Source: Fragilaria radians (taxonomy: Eukaryota > Bacillariophyta > Fragilariophyceae > Fragilariales > Fragilariaceae). From it: a DNA stretch of 52,008 nt. Location of the stretch: contig CAAAJI010000053.1 in assembly GCA_900642245.1 (NCBI GenBank), positions 116,893 to 168,900 of the forward strand, given 5' to 3'. Of this stretch, positions 21,088 to 31,135 are shown piece by piece; the stretch's first letter is position 1, and every line of letters starts with the position of its first letter. Under the pieces are notes generated by a model that was given only the letters and a program-made list of their open reading frames with translations, did no database searches and had not been told where the DNA came from. The translations under genes were made by a program, and so were the position numbers.

Positions 21088-22972
21088 TACGATGATCTTT
21101 ATGAATTGTGTTTCGAATTACATTTAACGATGAGTAAAATGGCGCGAAATAATTCTGCGTACACTCTCAACTTAATCCTTTAACTCTATTGGAAAGAGCT
21201 GTACAGAACGAATCAAAATCGATTGGATAAATGGTTACAATCCAATGCATGGACGTGTTTCCTTATCCATTGCTATGGATCAACTTCAAAAGCAGATGCT
21301 CAATGCTTTGTCGGATTTAATATCTTGTATCCAATTGTAATGCCATAATGAATGCAAGAGAACCTAAATGAAAACCTCAATTAAGAATGATGTCCTTGGG
21401 ACCCTTGAAAGGAAACATCCTAGAATTGAAATAGTAGGCACGCATTATTCACATCTAATACAATTAAAGGACAGCTAAAAATGAGTTTTTCAGATGGATA
21501 TCCAACAGGAAACAAAAAAGAGTTATTTCGAGTAGCTCCAAACTGATGACCAATATGCTTTGGATATTGTACAAGGAGAATTCAAATTCATAAAGGGAAT
21601 ACATCAGAGAGGGCTAATATCCCTTAGATTACAAAAGGAAAACTCAATGCCAGGTTAAGTGTGATCTTGTTGACAAATAACATGTCTAGCTATATTTTTT
21701 TATGCATTATAGATTGATATGAAACTACGACTGTCAACGTCCACGCCTTGAAAAAGCCAAAATATGACAACGCAGTATCAGCAGCAAATGGAACTACAAG
21801 ACAGGCTTGACTATGAATTGATTTGCAACGCCACATCAGCACAAGTCATTGAAAAACAGCACTGCAATAACATTGGCTCTACTATTCGACAGTGACAACG
21901 TTGAAAATCAATCAACATTATCGCATAACAAGCACTTCACTCAAGGGGTTAGCTACTTTAATTGTAGTCTCATAACAATTCCAAGTTTTTTCATCTCTCT
22001 TTTATTTATAACTTTTACTCCAATCCAGTTCTTGACGTTTCCTTCTTTTCTCTCTTAACCCTTAACTTCCTTATTTATTTCGTCTGATACACTTATCTCT
22101 TCTTCTGCAATGTTTTTTGTCATTTTTCAACACTTTTCTTACATGTCATTGCCTTTTTACAAATTACCTTATTTTCTTGATTTATCTTAAATCTGTAGAT
22201 TGCAAAATGCTACGTTGTCATGACGAAAATATCTTGGACTAAGTGATACCCTTTTCTCTCCACATCCTTTCCTTTGTACGGAATGACCTCTAAATCAATT
22301 AATTTATGTAAAGAAGCAATGGAGCATATATATCTTTCATTTGGAAGAAAGAGAAGAAACCTTGATGCAAATCTAGCTGATGGCAATTTACAAGCAAGCA
22401 ATTTCTTCAAATGTTATCATTACGTAGTCAACACACTTTTTAATACATTCTATACTAAATGGGAAAATTAGAGCTTTGTCTTGGTGTCTTGAAAAAGTCG
22501 TATATTCATTGGTAAAGCAAGGGAGTCCCAAATTGAAGCCTTGGTAAATTCTTCAATAACATTGCTTTTTGCTTTGATTGGTAAAATTTTGAGTCAGCAT
22601 TACCTACATTTCTCTTTTGATGTGCATCTTCTTCAACTCCTTTAGACATCTTAGAATACCTGAATGACATTAATTGTTTGAGCCTTCAAATTTGAAATCT
22701 TGATGAAATGAATAGCTTTATTTGGACTTTCTTGGCTATAGCATGTTCAGATTCTTCACTGTCATGCTTGTAGCTTGCTCCTTTTAAGTCTCTAGGCTTG
22801 GAATCAGCTGTCTTTGGTTTGCTGATAGCCAGGTTGAGATTTCATGTTAGGACAAAGCAGAAAAAACGAAGAACCTTTGAAAAGTTCAGCAAAACTTCGT
22901 TACTGTATGTTCTAACGTTCTAACATTAACAAGCTACTGTATCTTTTAATCCATTTTTTATATTCAAGATTT
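21088..22972. other. AT-rich intergenic gap
   Basis: A 1.9 kb gap between divergent POLD2 and the GH3 gene. No intact gene is supported. A frameshifted coding-like relic sits at 21481-21658. Pyrimidine-rich DNA covers ~22000-22160. The last 100 bp have a short repeat GTTCTAACGTTCTAAC ahead of the GH3 start. Confidence 0.4.
21481..21658 (+). pseudogene. frameshifted coding-like relic
   Basis: An ATG frame (21481-21546) encodes KKELFRV and then stops. The neighbouring frame is open from 21536 to a TAA at 21656-21658 and includes TDDQYALDIVQGEFKFIKGI. Removing one base near 21535 would join them. Composition is protein-like but no family is recognised; chance is possible. Confidence 0.2.
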
Positions 22973-25900
22973 ATGATGTTTGATTATATGAGGATCGTGT
23001 CATTGACGCTATTCGTAAGCCATGCTGCTCATGGAAAAGATTTTGAGTTTGCTGGATGCCTGAAAAACAATATATTAGCCAACGTTCCATGGATTAGCGT
23101 TTTCGAAAGCATCAGCGACGACCATTGTGCCAAAGCTTGTAAAGATTCTTCCTTTTTGACATTTTCTTACATCCATGATTGCTTCTGTTCGGATCCTCGA
23201 GAGTTAACACAAACTAAATTTCTTGATTGCGATCATCCTTTTCATCACGTCGATATTCAGGATTCGATTATATCTCATAACCTTTGTCCAGATGTCGGAC
23301 GACTTTATTGTCAAACTGATCAATCACTGGAAACTCGGATTGATAACATCATGTCTTTCATGACGATTGAAGATAAAGTTCAAACGTTAGGTCAAAGATC
23401 CGTTGCTGGAAATTATTCGGATCATTCTTCGCTCGTTGACCAAGAATATTCATGGTGGAGCGAGGCACTTCATGGTCTTTTCCCTCTTCATCATGATAAC
23501 GGGGCATGCGGGAAGGTTTGTCCTACGTCCTTCGCAGAGGCAAATGCCTTGAGCTGTAGCTGGAATGTAACGCTCTGGTATGAAACTGCGACTGCGATTA
23601 GTACTGAAGCAAGGGCCTACTTTAATGAGCGTGTGAATCTTGGACTAACATTTTATGCACCCAATTTAAATTTGGCTTCCCATCCATTATGGGGAAGAAG
23701 TATGGAAACTCCGGGAGAAGATCCCTATTTGGCTGCGGTTTATGCTAAGGAATATATTCAAGGCCTCCAGGGAGATCACCCACGAGTGTTAAAGGCAGCT
23801 GCTACACCAAAGCATTTTATAGGCCACTTTTTTGAAGGTGAAGATTCAGATCCTTGGGGTAACGGAACGACAGTTTCTCGCTACTCAAATGATACTCGTT
23901 ATTCGCTACAAGATTTAGAACAATACTATCTTCCACCTTTTCGGGCAGCTTTGAAGGACGCTAAAGCAGCGAGCCTCATGTGTGCTTACCAAAGTGTCAA
24001 CGGTGTACCTATGTGTGCCAACGGATATTTGCTAAATCAAGTTGTTCGTTTAGATTGGAATTGGTCAGGCTTCATTGTATCAGATTGTGATGCAATTGAA
24101 ACTATGGAAGATGCGCCGTTTCATGGATATTCCTTAAATCCTATTTCTGCTGTTCAGGATGGTGTAAGAGCTGGATGTGATCAGAATTGCGGAGATGTAT
24201 ATAGTACCTATGGAAAGCAAGCGGTGGAAAAAGGATTTCTGACTGAACAACAAATAGATACATCTGTTCGTCGCCAGCTTCGAACCTTGTTCCAATTAGG
24301 ATTGTTCAATCCAGTTGATGAGGACCCTTACGCTCATCTCGGGTGGGACCACGTTCGAACACGCAAGCATTTGGATATTGCACTCGACGGAGCAAGACAA
24401 TCCATTGTTCTCCTACAAAATGGAAATGGTACAAAAGTGCTCCCGATTACTGAAGGTAAGAGAATCTTGCTTGCTGGACCAATGGCAAACGCCACATTAG
24501 ACCTCCTGGGAAACTACCATGGAGATGTGTGTGTTGACGGTTCGGGAGATTGTCTTCCAACTTTAGAACAAGCGTTAAACGTTAATCACTTCATTCCTGG
24601 AGTGCCCGCTGGATGCGATACAAACATCGACGGAATTGCAGATGTTGTTGACGCCGCAGAGTACTCGGATATTGTCGTCCTTGTTTTGGGAGGTACGTGT
24701 CACGAAGCTGAAGGTGCAGATCGTGATTCCTTAAGGCTTCCTGGATCGCAGATGGATCTATTCCGGAGTGTATATGACATTGGAAAACCTATGGCTGTTG
24801 TCATTGTCAATGGCGGGCCGTATGCAATCGATGAGCTGAAATCTCGAGGAGACATTGCGATTTTACAGACAGGATTTCCTGGACAAGCAGGCTTTCAGGC
24901 CATCGCTGACATTCTTTTGGGCGTTACTAACCCGTCAGGCAAATTAACGACTACCATTTATCCTGAATCATATGCTAATGGAAAGCCAATGAGGGGTGCT
25001 CCTTGGATGAAATCGAATTTGCGTCCAAGCGGGGACAGTGAAGGCAGATCTCACATGTTCTACAAGGGTGATGCATTATTTCCCTTTGGATATGGACTTT
25101 CTTATACTACCTTTGAAATGGACTGGGATGTATCTCCTCCAATTTGGGAATGGCATTACGAGGATATTGATGGTCGAAAAGGTTCAGTTGAAGCTGCTGT
25201 AACGGATGATGATAATTATTACATTCGGGTTACAAATACAGGGAATGTTGCAGGTAGAGAGATCGTTCAGGCTTATTGGTCGCCACCACAAGAAGTGGAT
25301 GCAGAGCTTAATCGGCAGCTTTTCGATTTTGTTGCCATTGATCTTCATCCTGGAGAGAGTCAAATAATACGCTTCTCTACCAAACAAACCTTGAAATCGA
25401 TCTCCACTGTAACCCCCCGTGGTGATAGAATTATCCTTCCAGGAGTGTACACCATTTCCTTTTCCAGAGGCCATGGGAAAGTTCTTGAGGCGAAAGTGCG
25501 AGCATTGTCATATCGTATGATACGCAAGTTTCCCAGTCCTTGGATGGATTTGCATGAGGTTGTGGGTGAGGCTTGCGTGGAGGGTACCTCGGACGTTATA
25601 CCGCACACAGAATCGTTTCTAACTGCGTATAAAAATTGGCGGATATGGAATCGTCGTCTTCAACACGTCGAATCCAAAATGTGTCTCACATACGATGTAT
25701 CCTCGATGACTGTTTATTTGCGAAGTTGCGACATGCACGACCAGCTTTGGATATTCAAACCAGATGGCCTGATTCTGCCAAAGACAAATCGGAAGTTGTG
25801 TCTCCGTGCTGAAGCTCATTCAGCTGATCAGTTGAGATTACCAGTCAAATTAAGTGCTACTTGTTACTTCGCAAATGCACAGTGGACCTTGGGAGATGAT

Positions 25901-26002
25901 GGATTCTTGCGCAGTCATATCGAGTACGGTAATGCACCTCTAGGGCAGCAAGGTCTTTGTTTAGCAGCGCGTGCCGAAGGAAAATTCAATTATAACAACT
26001 AA
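22973..26002 (+). CDS. secreted GH3 beta-xylosidase-like enzyme with WSC and beta-trefoil domains
   Basis: A 1009-residue secreted glycoside hydrolase family 3 protein, closest to plant/fungal beta-xylosidases (alpha-arabinofuranosidase activity also possible). A signal peptide ends near residue 21. A WSC-like Cys-rich domain follows (FEFAGCLKNN...CAKACKD...CFCSDP, ~25-100). The GH3 N-domain includes YSWWSEALHG, WGRSMETPGEDPYLA and FIVSDCDAIETM; Asp371 is the predicted nucleophile. The C-terminal GH3 domain has VLVLGGTCHEAEGADRD, then FPFGYGLSYTTFE and an Fn3-like domain. The last ~115 residues resemble a ricin-B/CBM13 beta-trefoil (LQHVESKMCLTYD, SCDMHDQLWIF, NAQWTL). Plant enzymes are ~770 residues; the extra length is the two binding modules. 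It may trim cell-wall or extracellular polysaccharide. No intron is seen. Confidence 0.93.
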   Translation: MMFDYMRIVSLTLFVSHAAHGKDFEFAGCLKNNILANVPWISVFESISDDHCAKACKDSSFLTFSYIHDCFCSDPRELTQTKFLDCDHPFHHVDIQDSIISHNLCPDVGRLYCQTDQSLETRIDNIMSFMTIEDKVQTLGQRSVAGNYSDHSSLVDQEYSWWSEALHGLFPLHHDNGACGKVCPTSFAEANALSCSWNVTLWYETATAISTEARAYFNERVNLGLTFYAPNLNLASHPLWGRSMETPGEDPYLAAVYAKEYIQGLQGDHPRVLKAAATPKHFIGHFFEGEDSDPWGNGTTVSRYSNDTRYSLQDLEQYYLPPFRAALKDAKAASLMCAYQSVNGVPMCANGYLLNQVVRLDWNWSGFIVSDCDAIETMEDAPFHGYSLNPISAVQDGVRAGCDQNCGDVYSTYGKQAVEKGFLTEQQIDTSVRRQLRTLFQLGLFNPVDEDPYAHLGWDHVRTRKHLDIALDGARQSIVLLQNGNGTKVLPITEGKRILLAGPMANATLDLLGNYHGDVCVDGSGDCLPTLEQALNVNHFIPGVPAGCDTNIDGIADVVDAAEYSDIVVLVLGGTCHEAEGADRDSLRLPGSQMDLFRSVYDIGKPMAVVIVNGGPYAIDELKSRGDIAILQTGFPGQAGFQAIADILLGVTNPSGKLTTTIYPESYANGKPMRGAPWMKSNLRPSGDSEGRSHMFYKGDALFPFGYGLSYTTFEMDWDVSPPIWEWHYEDIDGRKGSVEAAVTDDDNYYIRVTNTGNVAGREIVQAYWSPPQEVDAELNRQLFDFVAIDLHPGESQIIRFSTKQTLKSISTVTPRGDRIILPGVYTISFSRGHGKVLEAKVRALSYRMIRKFPSPWMDLHEVVGEACVEGTSDVIPHTESFLTAYKNWRIWNRRLQHVESKMCLTYDVSSMTVYLRSCDMHDQLWIFKPDGLILPKTNRKLCLRAEAHSADQLRLPVKLSATCYFANAQWTLGDDGFLRSHIEYGNAPLGQQGLCLAARAEGKFNYNN

Positions 26003-26228
26003 ATACTATATCATGCTATTTCTGAACATTTTTGAGACTACAGATAATTATTTTCTTTGCTTTAATGAAAGACTGTCGCTCTTATATTCGCTGAGTAACG
26101 GAAGGTAGTTTCGGTAACACACCGCATGTAATCGTGACAAATAGAGTATAACTTTGAGTTGATTAGGCAAAACTTTGTCAAATGTAGTATACGAAACACA
26201 ATTCTTGTAAACTGTTTCTCTCTTTTTG

Positions 26229-27809
26229 CTACAAAAGAAGCAGCTCAGGCTTGTTAAGGTACTGGCGAAGGGCGCTCAAGAAGAGTCCAGCCGTGGCCTC
26301 ATCCACCACACGGCGGTCGGCGCTCAATCGAGCAGTCATGATAGTTTTGATTTGTGGTGGCTTTTGTTTCTCAACATTATCTTCCCAAGGAGTGGGAACG
26401 ACTCGAGCAGTTCCACCTCCGACAGCTAAAATTGCTGCCTGTGGAGGGTTTATCACTGCGCTGAATTCGTCAATGCCGAACATTCCCAAATTGGAAATGC
26501 AAAACGTTCCTCCTTGGTATTCGTGCGGTTGTAATTTTCCATCTCTGGCACGACCAGCCAGATCACGGACCTTATCCGAAATTTCGGCCAGACCGAGTTT
26601 ATCAGTAGATGGTACAATTGGAGTGATGAGGCCAGTTGGAGTGGCAACGGCAACAGAAATATCAATGGTTGACTGCACAGAAATTTGACTGGTTTTGGGA
26701 TCAAATGTTGCATTGACTTCAGGAACATCCCTAAGAGCTAGTGCAGAGGAACGAATAATTAGATCATTAACCGATATCTTGACTCCATGATTATTTGCCA
26801 ATTTTTTTCGCAGGGCCAGAATGTTATCGAGTTCGATTTCCATGGAAGTGTAAAAGTGGGGTACAAGAGATTTGGATTCAGTCAACCTGCGAGCAATAAT
26901 TTTGCGCATATTATTATTGGGAATATCATGAAATGTTCCGATAGAGTCAATAGTTGTGGGTTGGAGAGGAGTATTCAAATCTTGGGCCGTGGCTTTCTGC
27001 ATTATGGGCAGCGTCGAAGGAGTCGCAATGGCTGCAACAGTTGTATCCGCTGCTTGAGCATTCGGTGTATCTGGGAGTTTGTATGAAGATGCAGATGACA
27101 GCGAAGGCATCGAAACTCCGCTATTAATAGCGGCCAATACATCTCCCTTCGTGATTCTTCCCCCCTTACCGGTTCCTTGCAAGCCTTTAGCATCAATTCC
27201 TTTACTTTGACTCAAGTGTCTAGCGGAGGGAAGTAGAACAAATTCATCCGCCACAATCCTTTTGGGAGAAATTGAATCAGAAGATGCAGAGTTAGATTCC
27301 TGCGTGATGGAAGTAGAATTTGATTCACTGAGAGGATCGAATTCTAAAAATGCCGGAATGTCAGAAACATCATCAACGACAACGCAAATAGGGGTTCCAA
27401 CAGCTATGTCCTGTGCATTTGCCCCGTTTCTCAAAATCTTGGCCAAAACTCCATCATCTTGAGCTTCAAAGTCGACACTGGCTTTATCAGTTTCAATAGA
27501 ACATAAAACGTCACCGGCAGAAAACGAATCGCCTTCCTTTAAATTCCAACTTGAAATAGTTCCTGTCTCCATTGTTGGGGATAAGGCAGGCATGGGAAAT
27601 AGGGAATGTGGAGGATATCCAAAGTTTTTTGAAGAAGAGAAATAATAACGCACAGTATTATGAATACCCTTTTGATAACACAGGACGGTGTTAGAAGGTT
27701 TCATTGTCATTGGGAGAATATTGATGAAAACTGAGGCATTGATAGGCTTGCTTCGATGCGCTACTCGCCGAAAAGCATTGAATCTAATGGGTAATGATTT
27801 TGACATCAT
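26229..27809 (-). CDS. mitochondrial lipoyl E2-like protein, possibly E3-binding protein (PDHX-like)
   Basis: A 526-residue protein with pyruvate-dehydrogenase E2 architecture. A basic, Ser-rich N-terminal mitochondrial presequence comes first. The lipoyl domain (~70-145) has Lys109 in ETDKASVDF. The E3-binding domain (~190-230) includes PSARHLSQSKGIDAKGLQGT. The catalytic-type core starts ~290 (NNMRKIIARRLTESKSLVPH). The active-site motif, normally DHRVVDG, reads DRRVVDE at residues 498-504: catalytic His becomes Arg499 and Gly becomes Glu504, while Asp503 is kept. Mammalian E3-binding protein (PDHX) also lacks this His. The protein may therefore be structural, tethering E3, with a separate active E2 elsewhere. 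An alternative is an active E2 using another residue, or sequence error at both sites. It is divergent from the alpha/beta hydrolase. Confidence 0.88.
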   Translation of the reverse strand: MMSKSLPIRFNAFRRVAHRSKPINASVFINILPMTMKPSNTVLCYQKGIHNTVRYYFSSSKNFGYPPHSLFPMPALSPTMETGTISSWNLKEGDSFSAGDVLCSIETDKASVDFEAQDDGVLAKILRNGANAQDIAVGTPICVVVDDVSDIPAFLEFDPLSESNSTSITQESNSASSDSISPKRIVADEFVLLPSARHLSQSKGIDAKGLQGTGKGGRITKGDVLAAINSGVSMPSLSSASSYKLPDTPNAQAADTTVAAIATPSTLPIMQKATAQDLNTPLQPTTIDSIGTFHDIPNNNMRKIIARRLTESKSLVPHFYTSMEIELDNILALRKKLANNHGVKISVNDLIIRSSALALRDVPEVNATFDPKTSQISVQSTIDISVAVATPTGLITPIVPSTDKLGLAEISDKVRDLAGRARDGKLQPHEYQGGTFCISNLGMFGIDEFSAVINPPQAAILAVGGGTARVVPTPWEDNVEKQKPPQIKTIMTARLSADRRVVDEATAGLFLSALRQYLNKPELLLL

Positions 27810-28225
27810 TTTTCTAGGGATGAGAACGAAACGAATGAAAAATGGAAAGATCTAAATGCTGCAATACAAACGGGAGAATGTTGCTTGCAACAACTGTTGT
27901 GGGCATTTATGCCAGATGGAAAAGATTGTACTTTGCCTTCGCATTAGGATCGAAGGATAGACGGAATTATCAAATTCTTAACGAAGGACCGACGGTAACG
28001 ACATTCTTTTTTTATAACGGATATTATGGTTTTCAGGTTATTTTGTTTAAGAAGAGTAGAATGCTTCCACCTCAACGGTTCTTGAGACATTGTTGAGCTG
28101 CACGGTTCTAGAGCGGATTCCAACGACAGTTGCCTTAATTGCATTGTTCTCCTTCTTCTCTTGGTAACTTCGATTGAATTGTGTTGTTCTAAAACTATTT
28201 GATATCAAAAAGCATTGTAATCGTC
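27810..28225. other. divergent promoter region between the E2-like gene and the hydrolase gene
   Basis: A 416-bp intergenic stretch between start codons. An 84-codon ATG frame (27842-28096, +) is open but lacks recognisable features and overlaps the region needed as promoter, so I do not call it. No clear motif was found. Confidence 0.35.
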
Positions 28226-29805
28226 ATGGGAAACGAGCTTTCACAGTTGGAAGAGGAACAGTTTTATAAGACCGAGTTCGAAGAGTCACTGGATTCTCCA
28301 AAGGTGAACGAGTACGTAAATGCTGGGACAACTGTACCTAACTGTCAGCCAAAACATACTCGTGAGGAGCAAGAGAAAAAAAGTGAAGGCGATGAAGTTA
28401 AGCAGAAGTACCGTCGATCTGCTTCATCTCGTAGCGACGGGAGCGAAAAACGACGATCAAACTCAGATCAGAATTCGAAACCTTCTTACATTCAGATGGC
28501 AAAGATGGGTTACCAAGAGTTGGTAAATGCCATCATTCGACCACCAAGAGCCGATTATAAGGTATGTACATGTGCATATTCTAGTGGTTAGATTACCATG
28601 AAAAGAAGGCATCGTTAAATCCAAGTTATATTATTTGACTGTTCTCACCTTGACTTTGCTAGGAAGAAAGCATGGGGCCACCAGCATTTTCTTTCTGTGG
28701 AAAGCGTTTCACTAGAACAGACTTTACCTTGATGACGAAGCGTGGCTTGAATCTTCAGTGTTCTCATTGGGAGCCCGTTGAGCGCACATCCGATAAAATC
28801 CCAGTTGTAATTTATATGCATGGAAACTCATCAGCTCGGGTGGAAGTACTTCCACAACTCTCGTATCTTCTTTCTCTCGGTCTTGCCGTATTTTCTTTCG
28901 ACTTTGCTGGATCTGGAAAATCGGATGGTGAATATGTTTCATTGGGTTATTACGAACGTGAGGATTTGATGTGTGTCATTGCTCATTTGAGAGCTACTAA
29001 CGTCGTGTCAACGATTGCACTTTGGGGTCGCTCCATGGGAGCTGCGACAGCACTGATGCATGGAGATCGCGACCCTAGTATTGCATGCATGATTCTGGAT
29101 TCCGCGTTTGCTGATCTCACACAGCTCTGTGAAGAGATGGTAGAAAAAGGAAAGGAACAAGGAATTCATGTTCCAGGCATGATTGTCAGTGTCGCTATTC
29201 GGATGCTTCAAGCTTCTGTAAAAAATCAAGCCAATTTCAACATCAAACTCATTTCACCTATCGCACATGCAGATAGGTGCTTCATTCCTGCACTCTTTAT
29301 TGCCGGTGAACATGATGATTTCATTCAAAAACATCATTCGGAACAAATCTATGCTCGATATGCTGGTGACAAGAATTTGATAATCGTCGAAGGCGACCAT
29401 AATTCTCCACGTCCTAAATTCATGTTTGATTCTGTTTCTATCTTTTTACAGACCTGCTTACAGATTCCAAATTCTTGGGCTCTACCCGTTCATCCCGGAA
29501 TGAATTTGATGGCACCACCATGGTATTATCCTAGTACATATCCACAATCACGTCGCGTCTTATCGCCGTCACGCAAACAACAGTCAGCTTCTGGATTCAA
29601 TAGCAAGGAGATGGGAATGACACAAGAGCGTCAGCGTGAAATTCAAGCATCGTTGTTCAAAATGTTGGGACAAGCAGATGAAAAAAATGAGGTAACAGAA
29701 AATAAAGAAGGCAAGGCCTGTGCTTCTGCATCTAAAGCGGCTGCAGATTCTAGTAATAGCAAAAATGCCACTGTTGCTGTTGGTATTCCTTACAATCCGA
29801 AGTAA
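28226..29805 (+). CDS. alpha/beta hydrolase, possibly N-myristoylated
   Basis: Two exons, 28226-28561 and 28663-29805, with a 101-nt intron (28562-28662, GTATGT...GCTAG), phase 0; 492 residues. The ATG at 28226 gives MGNELS, a Gly2/Ser6 pattern fit for N-myristoylation. An Arg/Ser-rich disordered region precedes VNAIIRPPRADYK. The hydrolase core holds VIYMHGNSSARVE, FSFDFAGSGKSDGEY and the nucleophile elbow GRSMG (Ser236). Likely acid and base are Asp331 (EHDDF) and His358 (EGDHNS). This is a widespread serine-hydrolase group of plants and protists (S33-like) with no assigned substrate. The last ~100 residues are low-complexity. Membrane attachment is inferred from the N-terminus. A candidate gene starts 27 bp after its stop. 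Confidence 0.88.
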
Positions 29806-29832
29806 CATAAAATTAGTATCAGAGATAGCATT

Positions 29833-30304
29833 ATGATATTTCTCATTCTGATCTTTTATGGACTACAACAATGGATAGATTCAAAAATTGAAAGGATATC
29901 CTTTCTTGGGAATCATTTTTGCAATATTGCTGCTAAATATCCACTAAATTTACAACAAAGTTGCATTCAACTAAACAAAACATTATTGATGAATTTTTGT
30001 GACAAATCTCAGTGGTCAACTAGATATATTATTACTTTACTAATTCAATTTATTGGTTAGTCTATGATTGATATGTTCAGTCTAAGTGACTCAAAAACCC
30101 TCCTTGGTCATTTTAGCTCTTTATTGGTTGATCGTTCTTGTTCATACCCTGTGGAAATGGTAAGTAAAAGTCATTCTTTCCTCTTAACCATTAGATTAAG
30201 CACTTCATTCCACACAAAATAGCGGTGAATTTGTCAACATCATTGGTTTCCCTGATCTCATTGCAATGTGCCTGTCCGCTGGTGTTGTTGGCTATGAATT
30301 TTAA
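29833..30304 (+). CDS. candidate small spliced membrane protein
   Basis: Unrecognised, 115 residues in my model: exons 29833-30055, 30117-30159 and 30223-30304. Introns are 61 nt (GTTAGT...TTTTAG) and 63 nt (GTAAGT...AAATAG), both in the local size class, and joining keeps frame through all three exons to a TAA. The N-terminus MIFLILIFYGLQQW is hydrophobic. A second membrane segment spans the first splice (YIITLLIQFIA, then LYWLIVLVHTLWK). The last exon encodes FVNIIGFPDLIAMCLSAGVV. It starts only 27 bp after the hydrolase stop on the same strand, so it needs an internal promoter, or the start is Met53 (29989; 63 residues). Chance splicing cannot be excluded. Confidence 0.4.
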
Positions 30305-30819
30305 TGGCTAAGCATTTATCCTGATGACCTAGGATCCCTTGCCTAGAAAGATGATTGTTTTCAAGATGGAACCCTGCCTTCGTTGCGGGCATTTTTATTT
30401 ACTATACATATTTGCTAAATTAGCCTTAGTGAGACTACTATCTTTTGCAATATGTGGACTTCCAGTCAGAAAAGAAAGCAATTAGAATGAAGAGAAAGAC
30501 GAATGTCTTAATGAGGAATGAAACCTGCTACCTCAGAAGTTCTACTGTAAGCTTATTTCGGAATTAAAAAATTAATTTGACAGTTATACATAATTTCTTG
30601 GACCGTTTGATAAACTTGCAGGTCAAGAAATAAATGATCGACTACCCAATTAAAAAAATTTGGGATTCAAATTTAGTCTAACAAGAAACACGTTGTTAGG
30701 ACTTTAAGTTTCAATTAAAGTGCTTTATAACCGCAACTGACAACCAAAGATATTAAGCAATTCTAAGTGAAGTGCACTCAAGATTAAAATTCCCGAAAAA
30801 TCATCTTTTCTGTGCCCTT

Positions 30820-30844
30820 GTGGGTTCGAATCCCACTGCTACCA
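30820..30844 (+). other. orphan tRNA-like T-arm and acceptor 3' strand
   Basis: GTGGG-TTCGAAT-CCCAC forms a perfect T-arm with a canonical box B (GGTTCGAATCC). TGCTACC-A follows, like the 3' acceptor strand and discriminator base. The matching 5' acceptor (GGTAGCA) and a box A are not found upstream. A CTCAAGA sequence ~40 nt upstream looks like an anticodon loop for Leu(CAA), but the rest does not fold. Probably a tRNA fragment or tRNA-derived repeat remnant, not a functional tRNA. Confidence 0.4.
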
Positions 30845-31118
30845 CTTATCACTTACCAGTAGTAGAATTTAGAGTAAATATTGATCTTTATAGATTGAAT
30901 CAGTGGAAAGATTAAATCAGTCATCCTCTCCAACAATCAACAACTAAGCCTAATTTCTACTTTTGAAATATATTTCTATCAACACATTCCACAACTTGGT
31001 GAGCTGTTTCCTTCTTTTATTTGCAATGATAAATGGTTTTCAATAATTTTATTGCAACGCCTTAGATAAAACGTTAAGGAGTTCGTCCATTATCTCTAGC
31101 ATTTCTCCTGTTATTCAT

Positions 31119-31135
31119 GGGGGGGGGGGGGGGGG
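31119..31135. repeat. poly(G) tract, G17
   Basis: Seventeen consecutive G flanked by AT-rich DNA (TTCAT before, ATGAA after). It is the longest of three such tracts in the window. Confidence 0.95.

Noticed and set aside
27842..28096. 84-codon ATG frame on the + strand
   Set aside because: It occupies the promoter space between two divergent genes and is antisense to another open frame; no recognisable feature.
30740..30844. Complete tRNA-Leu with intron
   Set aside because: The T-arm is perfect, but no 5' acceptor strand, box A or long variable arm can be found.
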